From an uncultured Collinsella sp. (GTDB lineage: Bacteria > Actinomycetota > Coriobacteriia > Coriobacteriales > Coriobacteriaceae): a stretch of 5,190 nt of DNA. Shown piece by piece: positions 1-5,165 of this stretch. The translations under genes were made by a program, and so were the position numbers. Numbering within the stretch: the first letter of the stretch is position 1; every line of letters starts with the position of its first letter. The stretch covers positions 1-5,190 of the forward strand of contig CAUCTV010000088.1 in the NCBI GenBank assembly GCA_958445895.1, in the 5' to 3' direction. The notes beneath the pieces are model-generated. The model saw only the letters and a list, made by a program, of their open reading frames with translations, had not been told where the DNA came from and did not search any database.

Positions 1-332
1 CACGAAAGGGTCACGTCGGCATGGGGATACGCAACCACGGCATTCGCGATATCCATAGCAAGGCTACGCTCCATGGAACGCTTGACAACGGCACGCCCCT
101 CGCTCATCACCAGGGCTCCGTTTTCGCATACATAGGCGAGTTCATCGGCCACCGGGGCAAACAGGTAGCGCAAGCTCGCATATTGACGGCCGCTCGCCGG
201 CATAAACACGATACCGCGACGATGCAGCTCATCAATGAGCTCAAAGGCCTCGGAACGCGGCTCGCGCTCCCCCGGATGCAGCAACGTGCCGTCCAAATCG
301 CATGCAATCAGCTTGATTCCCTCAAGACCCAT
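1..332 (-). CDS. Cof-type HAD-superfamily hydrolase, N-terminal part (3' end outside window)
   Basis: This is the first 110 residues of a cytoplasmic haloacid-dehalogenase-type phosphatase of the Cof/YbiV class. These enzymes remove phosphate from sugar phosphates and similar small molecules using a phospho-aspartate intermediate. Motif I is visible as DLDGT at residues 12-16, with D12 as the expected nucleophile and D14 as the acid/base. Motif II is ASGR at 46-49 (S47), followed by the ENGA signature at 70-73 that is typical of the Cof branch. The family is usually about 260-280 residues, so more than half, including the cap domain and motifs III/IV, lies beyond the left edge. The start is ATG at 332-330, preceded by GGGGGAAG close by and an AGGAGG about 15 bases upstream. 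It follows the ureE-like gene on the same strand after 83 bases that hold a stem-loop. The substrate cannot be told from sequence. Confidence 0.9.
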   Translation of the reverse strand, partial: MGLEGIKLIACDLDGTLLHPGEREPRSEAFELIDELHRRGIVFMPASGRQYASLRYLFAPVADELAYVCENGALVMSEGRAVVKRSMERSLAMDIANAVVAYPHADVTLS

Positions 333-360
333 ATGCTTCCCCCAAAGCCTCCTATCAACA

Positions 361-403
361 GCAAGACGGACTTTGATTGGTCGCCCCTCAAAGCCCGTCT
401 TGC
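361..403 (-). terminator. Strong stem-loop between ureE-like gene and HAD gene; possible terminator or leader hairpin
   Basis: Arms 361-369 and 395-403 are perfect reverse complements (9 bp), and 371-376 pairs with 388-393 (6 bp). Positions 370 and 394 are A and C on the plus strand, which is a mismatch. In minus-strand RNA they become U and G, a wobble pair, so only the minus transcript forms one continuous 16-bp helix with an 11-base loop. It starts 12 bases after the ureE-like stop codon. The sequence after it (TGTTGAT) is only weakly U-rich, so it would be a poor intrinsic terminator. It also lies 7 bases before an AGGAGG belonging to the HAD gene, so a leader or RNA-stability role is equally possible. 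Confidence 0.5.
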
Positions 404-415
404 GCATACGCGCGC

Positions 416-994
416 TTAGCCGCGCGTCTTTTTTACGATGGTAAAGTCGGGAGCCATGCTCACGACGACATCCGCCGCGCTCGATGCAAAGCGTCGGTCC
501 GCATCGAGTTCGCGGGTAACCACCGAGAGCCGAACACTCTCGACACCCCGGAGCATACGGCCCAAAACAGGCTGCACCGGCGTATACATGCGCACGGTAT
601 GCTCGTCCGAGTCGCCCCGGAAGAGCGGCGCATGCATGTTGCCGATCTCCCAGCACGCATGCGCGAGCGCAATCGGATCCATGCGGTCGACTTCGACCAA
701 ATAAACCTCGGCGCTGCGCAGGCGCACGACAACCGCCACGGGCACCATGCCCGAACGGTCAATGGCGAGCACGTCGCCATCGGCAAGACGACCGCCGTCG
801 GTAGCATCCAGCCGAACATCAATCGCGCGCCCCAGCTCCGTCACGCCCACAAACGCGCATACATCGGCCTGGTCCCAATCGAGCAGCAGCTCGTCAACTT
901 CAAAGACGCCGCCCAACTTCCGGCGAAGCAGGAGTTCATAGGACGGATCGTTGAGATTTCCCAAGCATGTCGTCGAAACCAGGCGTTCAGGCAT
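416..994 (-). CDS. ureE: UreE-like nickel metallochaperone
   Basis: This 192-residue cytoplasmic protein resembles the urease accessory protein UreE, a dimeric chaperone that carries Ni2+ to a GTPase partner. Residues 50-95 resemble the UreE N-terminal domain (GRAIDVRL, then LADGDVL at 70-76). Residues 103-152 carry the metal-binding domain, with the hallmark ALAHACWEIGNMHAPL, in which H121 corresponds to the conserved interface histidine of the UreE GN-x-H motif, and then the PVLGRMLRG segment. H112, C114 and H132 are nearby possible ligands. The usual His-rich C-terminal tail is absent; the protein ends in KKTRG. About 45 residues at the N-terminus precede the recognisable domain. ATG at 994 follows the slyD-like stop by 3 bases. 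Its GAGGG ribosome site (1002-1006) lies inside the upstream gene, so the two are probably translationally coupled. No urease subunit genes are in the window, so the client could be urease elsewhere, a hydrogenase or another nickel enzyme. Confidence 0.8.
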   Translation of the reverse strand: MPERLVSTTCLGNLNDPSYELLLRRKLGGVFEVDELLLDWDQADVCAFVGVTELGRAIDVRLDATDGGRLADGDVLAIDRSGMVPVAVVVRLRSAEVYLVEVDRMDPIALAHACWEIGNMHAPLFRGDSDEHTVRMYTPVQPVLGRMLRGVESVRLSVVTRELDADRRFASSAADVVVSMAPDFTIVKKTRG

Positions 995-997
995 ACT

Positions 998-1426
998 CTA
1001 ACCCTCGACCTCAACGAGCTCGATATCAAAGTTGAGGTCCTTGCCGGCCAACTCGTGGTTGGCGTCGAGCGTCACAGCCTCGGGCGTCACGTCAATGACG
1101 ACGGCGGGAACGGGCATGCCGCTCGGCGTGGACAGGAAGAGCTTCATACCCTTCTCGATCTGCTCGATGTTGGGAACCTGCTCGGCCGGGAAGGTCAGAA
1201 CCATCTCGGGATTGTGCTCGCCGTAGGCATCGGCAGCAGGAATGTGCACGGTCTTCTTCTCGCCCACCTGCATGTCGACAACAGCGGCGTCGAAGCCCTT
1301 GATCATCTGGCCGGCGCCGCAGGTGAACTCCAGCGGCTCGCCGCGATCGTAGGAGCTATCGAACTGCGTGCCATCGTCGAGCGTGCCACGATAATGGGTC
1401 TTGACCTTCTTGCCCTGGTTGGACAT
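998..1426 (-). CDS. slyD: FKBP-type peptidyl-prolyl cis-trans isomerase, SlyD class
   Basis: This 142-residue cytoplasmic foldase catalyses cis-trans isomerisation of X-Pro bonds and usually also acts as a chaperone. The FKBP fold is split in the SlyD manner. Residues 1-68 hold VKTHYRGTLDDG, FDSS at 22-25 and the pocket segment GQMIKGFD at 39-46. An insert-in-flap domain follows Y68-G69 (about 70-120). The fold then closes with the family signature DANHELAGKDLNFDIELVEV at 121-140. E. coli SlyD has a long His/Cys-rich metal-binding tail; here the protein stops right after the core, so nickel binding through a tail is not expected. ATG at 1426 is chosen because GGAGG lies 5 bases upstream. An in-frame TTG at 1456 would add 10 residues and has no such site. 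It is the first gene of a minus-strand unit with the ureE-like gene. SlyD is known to help nickel delivery to hydrogenase in E. coli, which makes the pairing meaningful. Confidence 0.93.
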   Translation of the reverse strand: MSNQGKKVKTHYRGTLDDGTQFDSSYDRGEPLEFTCGAGQMIKGFDAAVVDMQVGEKKTVHIPAADAYGEHNPEMVLTFPAEQVPNIEQIEKGMKLFLSTPSGMPVPAVVIDVTPEAVTLDANHELAGKDLNFDIELVEVEG

Positions 1427-1430
1427 GGTA

Positions 1431-1436
1431 ACCTCC
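1431..1436 (-). promoter_or_regulatory. Ribosome binding site of slyD-like gene
   Basis: The minus strand reads GGAGGT here, 4-5 bases before ATG at 1426. This near-perfect site fixes the start at 1426 rather than at the in-frame TTG at 1456. Confidence 0.85.
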
Positions 1437-1484
1437 GTGATAAGGGCGGCGCACAACGCGGGCCGCCGTGAACATATGGCGCTA

Positions 1485-1490
1485 ACTATA
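1485..1490 (-). promoter_or_regulatory. Candidate -10 element for the slyD-ureE unit
   Basis: The minus strand reads TATAGT, matching five of six bases of the sigma-70-type consensus TATAAT. It would place the transcript start about 50 bases upstream of the slyD-like start codon. No convincing -35 hexamer sits 16-18 bases upstream, so this is a candidate only. It lies 9 bases from an oppositely oriented candidate, giving a back-to-back arrangement in the 120-base divergent intergenic region (1427-1546). Confidence 0.35.
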
Positions 1491-1499
1491 CCCTAGTCA

Positions 1500-1505
1500 T
1501 ACAAT
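1500..1505 (+). promoter_or_regulatory. Candidate -10 element for the dipeptidase gene
   Basis: The plus strand reads TACAAT, five of six bases of TATAAT. The expected start would be around 1512, giving a leader of roughly 35 bases before the ATG at 1547. The -35 region at the usual distance (about 1477-1482) is poor. Confidence 0.35.
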
Positions 1506-1537
1506 TCAAAGACAGTTTGCAAAGAAACGCTGCAACC

Positions 1538-1544
1538 GGAGGAA
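1538..1544 (+). promoter_or_regulatory. Ribosome binding site of dipeptidase gene
   Basis: GGAGGAA lies a few bases before ATG at 1547. It supports that start over the earlier in-frame TTG at 1517, which would add ten residues absent from the normal M19 N-terminus. Confidence 0.88.
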
Positions 1545-1546
1545 CC

Positions 1547-2560
1547 ATGGCATATCCCGTATTTGACCTACACTGCGACACCGCCGACCGCATCGGCTGG
1601 GCCACGCTCGATCTCGACCTGCGCTTTACCGCCGGCACCGACGGTTATTTCCCCGGCGACGAAACGCATCCGCAAGATTTCGACCTCATCGAGGGCAACG
1701 CCTGCGCCATCTCGCTCGCAAAGATCGGCAACACGCCGTGGGCACAGTGCTTCGCCACATTTGTCCCCGACGAGATTCCCACCGCCCACGCCGCGCGCTT
1801 CCAGGCGCAGATCATGGCACACATGAGCGGCCAAGCAATGCTCAACCACGACCGCATGGTCAACGTACGCAACGCCGCAGACATTCGCCCCGCGCTCAAA
1901 GACGGCAAGGTCGCCTGCATCCACACCATCGAAAACGCCACGTTCTTTGCCGAGGACCCCGCGCTGATCGAGGTGCTCAAGAGCCTGGGCGTACTCATGT
2001 CATCACTCAGCTGGAACGCGCAGGGACCGCTCGCGAGCGGCCACGACACCCACGCCGGTCTCACCGCCGCCGGCATCGAGGCACTTACGCAGATGGAGCA
2101 CGCCGGCATGGTACTTGATGTCTCCCACCTCAACGATGAGTGCTTTGACGAGGTTGTCGCCCACGCCACGCGTCCCTTCGTCGCCAGCCACTCCAACTCC
2201 CGTGCGGTTTGCGGCGTCAAACGCAACCTTACCGACGACCAGTTCCGCACCATTCGCGACATGGGTGGCATCGTCGGCCTCAACTACTGCAGCGAGTTCC
2301 TTTCCAACGACGCAACCGACGAAACCGCCGCAGACGTCACCTTCGACCAGCTGGCGGCACATATCGAGCACTGGCTCGACCTGGGCGGCGAAGATGTCAT
2401 CGCACTCGGCGGCGACTGGGACGGCGCCAAGGTACCCGACTTCCTCTCTGATGCCAGCAAGATGCCCGAATTCCAGAACATGCTCTCCAAGCACTTTGGC
2501 AAGACCGTGATGCAGAAGCTCTGCAGCGACAACGCGCTCGCCTTCTTCGAGCGCTATTAA
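1547..2560 (+). CDS. Membrane-dipeptidase family (M19) zinc dipeptidase
   Basis: This 337-residue metal-dependent dipeptidase of peptidase family M19 (renal dipeptidase-like) hydrolyses dipeptides, often with relaxed stereochemistry at the C-terminal residue. The zinc ligands expected for the family are visible in order: H9 and D11 in DLHCDT, the bridging glutamate E129 in HTIENA, H194 in VLDVSHL, and H215 in ASHSNSRAV. R226 in KRNLTD and the acidic pair in GGDWDG (D290, D292) are also family hallmarks. The length is close to that of bacterial members. Despite the family name there is no signal peptide or membrane segment, so a cytoplasmic peptide-recycling or nutrient-peptide role is likely. 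The start is ATG at 1547 with GGAGGAA just upstream. It is the first plus-strand gene after the divergent promoter region, with the metallopeptidase gene 86 bases downstream in the same direction. The physiological substrate is not evident. Confidence 0.94.
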   Translation: MAYPVFDLHCDTADRIGWATLDLDLRFTAGTDGYFPGDETHPQDFDLIEGNACAISLAKIGNTPWAQCFATFVPDEIPTAHAARFQAQIMAHMSGQAMLNHDRMVNVRNAADIRPALKDGKVACIHTIENATFFAEDPALIEVLKSLGVLMSSLSWNAQGPLASGHDTHAGLTAAGIEALTQMEHAGMVLDVSHLNDECFDEVVAHATRPFVASHSNSRAVCGVKRNLTDDQFRTIRDMGGIVGLNYCSEFLSNDATDETAADVTFDQLAAHIEHWLDLGGEDVIALGGDWDGAKVPDFLSDASKMPEFQNMLSKHFGKTVMQKLCSDNALAFFERY

Positions 2561-2588
2561 GAGCGCAATTAATTTCGCATCCCTTGAG

Positions 2589-2624
2589 CGGGCCGGCATG
2601 CCGAGCGGTCGACATGCCGGCCCG
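2589..2624 (+). terminator. 12-bp GC-rich stem-loop between dipeptidase and metallopeptidase genes
   Basis: Arms 2589-2600 and 2613-2624 are perfect reverse complements (12 bp, mostly G/C) around a 12-base loop at 2601-2612. The stem starts 28 bases after the dipeptidase stop codon. Neither strand has a T-run after the stem, so it is not a classical intrinsic terminator. It ends 10 bases before the GAAGGA ribosome site of the next gene and may instead be a pause, processing or leader structure. Confidence 0.5.
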
Positions 2625-2634
2625 TCCCCAATCT

Positions 2635-2640
2635 GAAGGA
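2635..2640 (+). promoter_or_regulatory. Ribosome binding site that sets the TTG start of the metallopeptidase
   Basis: GAAGGA lies six bases before TTG at 2647. An earlier in-frame TTG at 2584 would place the start before the stem-loop and add 21 residues encoded mostly by the hairpin, so it is unlikely. Confidence 0.75.
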
Positions 2641-2646
2641 TCACAT

Positions 2647-3423
2647 TTGACGCAGCAATTTACGATTTCCGTACCCCGACCGGATGGAACGCTCATCCCC
2701 GTCGTCGTTACCAAAAAGCGCGTCAAGAACTTTAACCTACGCGTCACATCGAGCGGCGAGGTCCACGCCAGCGCACCGCTCGGCGCCAGCCACGAGCGCA
2801 TCGAAGCGTTTGTGAAGCGCAACAGCGCCTGGATTATCAGCCGACTTGCCCAACGTGAGCAACGTCAGGCGACAGCGCGAGAGCCGCTCAGCCCCTCGTC
2901 CATCATTGCACTTTGGGGCAAGCCCATCACGGTACAGGACGCACTCGATCACAACTTTGCATCGCCCGCACCGCGACCCAAGCAGGCCACCTTCGCAAGT
3001 TTTATGGGTACCGACGAATCGGACGAAAGCCCACAGGCCAAGCGGCGCGCAATCCTCGACGGCCTAACGTCCGACGAGCTCCAAGCCCACATCGACCAGC
3101 TCTACGCGTCCGAGGTCACCGCAGCGCTACGCGACATCGTGCACGCGTACGAAATCGCAATGGGCGTCACCGTGGCCCGCGTCTCCGTGCGCAGCATGAA
3201 AACGCGTTGGGGCTCCTGCACACCCAAAACCGGCGCCATTCGCATCGCGCGCGAGCTCGCCGCCTACCCTGTCGAATGCCTCGACATGGTTGTCGCCCAC
3301 GAGCTCGTCCATCTGCTCGAGCCGAGCCACAATCAGCGCTTTCACGCCCTGCTCGACACGTACTGTCCCAACAATAGAGCACTGTCTCAGCGGCTCAAGC
3401 AGCCACCCCTCAACAAGCTCTAG
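2647..3423 (+). CDS. YgjP/DUF45-type zinc metallopeptidase (M48-like)
   Basis: This 258-residue protein of the YgjP-like (DUF45) metallopeptidase group has a gluzincin-type active site. Family members are presumed proteases of unknown substrate. The N-terminal part (about 1-75) has the usual beta-rich pattern (VKNFNLRVTSSGEVHASAPL) and the conserved helix with W62. The catalytic domain carries the diagnostic MKTRWGSC at 184-191, then the IRIARELAAYP segment, then HELVH at 218-222 (H218 and H222 metal ligands, E219 catalytic). H228, six residues after H222, is the expected third ligand, followed by F232. Residues about 103-135 form a polar, proline- and charge-rich stretch that looks like a linker enlarged over the usual family. 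No signal peptide or membrane segment is seen, so it is probably cytoplasmic. It starts at TTG 2647 after GAAGGA. Its stop lies only 6 bases from the folB stop on the opposite strand. Co-expression with the upstream dipeptidase is possible but a stem-loop lies between them. Confidence 0.9.
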   Translation: MTQQFTISVPRPDGTLIPVVVTKKRVKNFNLRVTSSGEVHASAPLGASHERIEAFVKRNSAWIISRLAQREQRQATAREPLSPSSIIALWGKPITVQDALDHNFASPAPRPKQATFASFMGTDESDESPQAKRRAILDGLTSDELQAHIDQLYASEVTAALRDIVHAYEIAMGVTVARVSVRSMKTRWGSCTPKTGAIRIARELAAYPVECLDMVVAHELVHLLEPSHNQRFHALLDTYCPNNRALSQRLKQPPLNKL

Positions 3424-3429
3424 CGTCGA

Positions 3430-3915
3430 CTAGCGCACGCGCTCGATCTCGACGCCGCAGCTTGCCAGGGGCAGGCCAACAGGAGCCCACGGCTTATCGA
3501 GCTTTATGCGCACACCAAGCAGCGAGGGATAACGGCGCAGCAGCATCTGGGCTGTCCCCTCGGCTGCCGCCTCGATGAGCTTAAACGTATGCTCGCGCAG
3601 ATAGCCATCGACATCGTGGCACACCGAGCCGTAGTCAATCGAGGCGTCCAGGTTATCGTGCTCCCCCGCCGCGCGCAGGTCGGCATAGAGCACCAGAGAA
3701 ACGATGAACTTCTGACCCAGCGCGTTCTCCTCGGGATACACGCCATGGTTGGCAAAAACCTCCAGGCCGTCAATGAAAATACGATCGGCATGGCGCAAAT
3801 CGTCATAGCTCACGTGAGGCACCGCCGTTGCGGTGGATATTTCGCCCCTTCCACGGCGGGCGAGCTCGGCGCCTTCGGTCTTGGTTGCATTCTCGGGCAG
3901 TTTCTTGTTGCTCAA
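3430..3915 (-). CDS. folB: Dihydroneopterin aldolase
   Basis: FolB converts 7,8-dihydroneopterin to 6-hydroxymethyl-7,8-dihydropterin and glycolaldehyde in tetrahydrofolate synthesis, acting in the cytoplasm as a ring-shaped oligomer. The domain covers residues 44-161: DRIFIDGLEVFANHGVY with H57, then EEN (E63) and GQKF, then Y95 in DYGSV, LIEAAAE with E115, and the catalytic lysine in KPWAP (K141). E63, Y95, E115 and K141 match the active-site residues of characterised aldolases. The protein is 161 residues, compared with about 120 for the family. The extra 43 residues are at the N-terminus and are polar. The start is TTG at 3915 because AAGGAG lies 9 bases upstream. Internal in-frame GTG (3813) or TTG (3798) codons would give a normal-length protein but lack a good ribosome site. 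It is the third gene of the folE-HD-folB unit, 43 bases after the HD gene. folP and folK are not in the window. Confidence 0.92.
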   Translation of the reverse strand: MSNKKLPENATKTEGAELARRGRGEISTATAVPHVSYDDLRHADRIFIDGLEVFANHGVYPEENALGQKFIVSLVLYADLRAAGEHDNLDASIDYGSVCHDVDGYLREHTFKLIEAAAEGTAQMLLRRYPSLLGVRIKLDKPWAPVGLPLASCGVEIERVR

Positions 3916-3924
3916 CGCGATCGT

Positions 3925-3930
3925 CTCCTT
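3925..3930 (-). promoter_or_regulatory. Ribosome binding site supporting the TTG start of folB
   Basis: The minus strand reads AAGGAG, nine bases before TTG at 3915. It lies in the 43-base gap after the HD-domain gene and is the reason for choosing the long form of FolB. Confidence 0.65.
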
Positions 3931-3958
3931 CGTTTAGAACCCCGACCGCGCAAACTAA

Positions 3959-4540
3959 CTACACGCGAATCGACAGGTTCTTTTTATCATCGCTCCAGTT
4001 GCAAGCGTTGCGCGCGGGGCATGCAAAGCAGGCACGCGACGCTTTGTCGGCTGCATAGAGCAGACGCTCAAGCGGTTGGCTGTTCACGCGCAGCTTTCGA
4101 TGGCCCAGAATGGCCGTCTTAATGGCTGCGGCATCGGCCGGCTCAAACGCCACGTCATCGGGCATGCCGCCGAGAATCGCATCAGCGACGCGTTCGCTTG
4201 CAACATCATGGGATATACCCGATTCATACTGTTCATCTTTGCCGATATCGTGAAGAAGTGCTGTGGCGTAGATGACCTCGCGGTCAAATTCGAGCTGCTC
4301 CTCGAGATTCTTGATCCACATAATGCGCGCGACATCGAGCAGATGGTCAATACCGTGGCGGCAGAAGATGCGCCCCGATTCCAACTGTACGATGTTGCCC
4401 AGGTGCCGCCGGAACAGCCCGTTGGCACAAATGTAATCAATGCGAGGCATGGCACCAAAGGGGGCCAGGCCCGAAGCCATAAAGCCGCGACGCGACGTCC
4501 CCTCATCGGTCTTCGATGTAAAGTCGTTGACGACTCTCAT
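3959..4540 (-). CDS. HD-domain metal-dependent phosphohydrolase with C-terminal Cys cluster, within folate operon
   Basis: This 193-residue protein belongs to the HD superfamily of metal-dependent phosphohydrolases. Candidate ligands are seen in order: H62 and H66 in CRHGIDHLLDVAR, H97-D98 in ALLHDIGK, H111 in ISHDVASERV, H147 in ILGHRK, and D165 in AADKASR. The extra histidines between the HD pair and the last Asp suggest a two-metal centre like that of YqeK- or MptB-type enzymes. Directly after D165 comes C171-x2-C174-x5-C180-x-W, a possible metal or Fe-S site. From memory, similar HD proteins with RIFCRH near the start and a CxxC-type end lie beside folE in clostridia. Residues about 7-40 look like an insertion and include SRRGF. 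The ATG at 4540 follows the folE stop by 2 bases and folB follows. The exact reaction is unknown; removal of phosphates from dihydroneopterin triphosphate is an inference from position. Confidence 0.85.
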   Translation of the reverse strand: MRVVNDFTSKTDEGTSRRGFMASGLAPFGAMPRIDYICANGLFRRHLGNIVQLESGRIFCRHGIDHLLDVARIMWIKNLEEQLEFDREVIYATALLHDIGKDEQYESGISHDVASERVADAILGGMPDDVAFEPADAAAIKTAILGHRKLRVNSQPLERLLYAADKASRACFACPARNACNWSDDKKNLSIRV

Positions 4541-4542
4541 GG

Positions 4543-5100
4543 TTAGCGGCCCAGCATCCTAAAGAAACGCTCCTCGAGCGCGGGATCGGTCTCAAAGACG
4601 CCGCGGCGAGCAAGCGTCACGGTCTTGGTGCCGGGCTTTTGCACGCCACGCATCGTCATGCACATATGCTCGGCCTCCATCAACACAATCGCTCCCTGGG
4701 GAGCGAGATAATCCATGAGGGCATCGGCAACCTGTGCGCACAGTTGCTCCTGCAGCTGAAGACGGCGGGCATAAACCTCAACCGTGCGGGCGAGCTTGGA
4801 AAGCCCAGCCACCCGACCGTTAGGGATATAACCAATGGCGGCCTTGCCATAAAACGGCAGCAGATGATGTTCGCACAGCGAGTAGAACGTGATGTCGCGC
4901 TCGATAACCAAATCGTTCGAAGCGACGGCAAAGGTTTTGGACAGGTGTTCCTCGGCACTCTGGTCCATACCGCCGGCGATCTCACCATACATACGGGCAA
5001 CGCGCGCCGGGGTCTCCAGCAGGCCCTCACGAGTTGGGTCCTCGCCTATGCCCTCAAGCAACAGCTTAATGGCGGCCTCGACTTTTTCCTGATCGACCAT
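4543..5100 (-). CDS. folE: GTP cyclohydrolase I (type IA)
   Basis: FolE converts GTP to 7,8-dihydroneopterin triphosphate plus formate, the first step of folate (and other pterin) synthesis; the enzyme is a cytoplasmic decamer. The 185 residues match the usual bacterial length. The N-terminus has the EDPTREGLLETPARVARMY helix (20-38). The zinc site is seen in SLCEHHLLPF with C76 and H79, completed by C147 in AEHMCMTMRGV; H78 and H145 are the expected catalytic histidines. SKLARTVEVYARRLQLQEQL at 101-120 is the conserved pterin/GTP-binding region. This is type IA, not the metal-promiscuous type IB (FolE2). ATG at 5100 has GAGG 5 bases upstream. It is the first gene of the minus-strand unit; its TAA is two bases before the ATG of the HD-domain gene, so the pair is very likely co-translated. 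Confidence 0.98.
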   Translation of the reverse strand: MVDQEKVEAAIKLLLEGIGEDPTREGLLETPARVARMYGEIAGGMDQSAEEHLSKTFAVASNDLVIERDITFYSLCEHHLLPFYGKAAIGYIPNGRVAGLSKLARTVEVYARRLQLQEQLCAQVADALMDYLAPQGAIVLMEAEHMCMTMRGVQKPGTKTVTLARRGVFETDPALEERFFRMLGR

Positions 5101-5134
5101 CTGGGCCTCACTTTTCCGATTTCACGTTCGCGCT

Positions 5135-5165
5135 ATGGTACCACGCCCTCCGGCATCGACCACAA
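5135..5165 (-). promoter_or_regulatory. Weak candidate promoter for the folE operon
   Basis: On the minus strand TTGTGG (5160-5165) is followed 19 bases later by TACCAT (5135-5140), each four of six bases from consensus and with a long spacer. Another possible -10, TACTAT, lies at 5171-5176. The region from 5101 to the window edge holds no coding frame that I recognise, so the operon promoter probably lies here or just beyond, but neither candidate is strong. Confidence 0.2.

Noticed and set aside
1445..1467. Short inverted repeat (1445-1450 with 1462-1467) in the slyD leader as a riboswitch or operator
   Set aside because: The stem is only 6 bp, of simple GGCGGC/GCCGCC composition expected by chance at this GC content, and no conserved riboswitch core is visible.
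377..1471. Long plus-strand open frame (364 codons) covering the UreE-like and SlyD-like genes
   Set aside because: It is antisense to two genes with clear family motifs, has no ribosome site, and its His/Arg-rich product is typical of a high-GC shadow frame.
2003..2644. Minus-strand open frame of 213 codons opposite the dipeptidase
   Set aside because: The plus strand encodes all M19 zinc ligands in order; the minus-strand product has no recognisable domain and arises from GC-biased codons.
3589..4122. Plus-strand open frame of 177 codons opposite folB and the HD gene
   Set aside because: It spans the ends of two well-supported minus-strand genes and the gap between them, with no domain or ribosome site.
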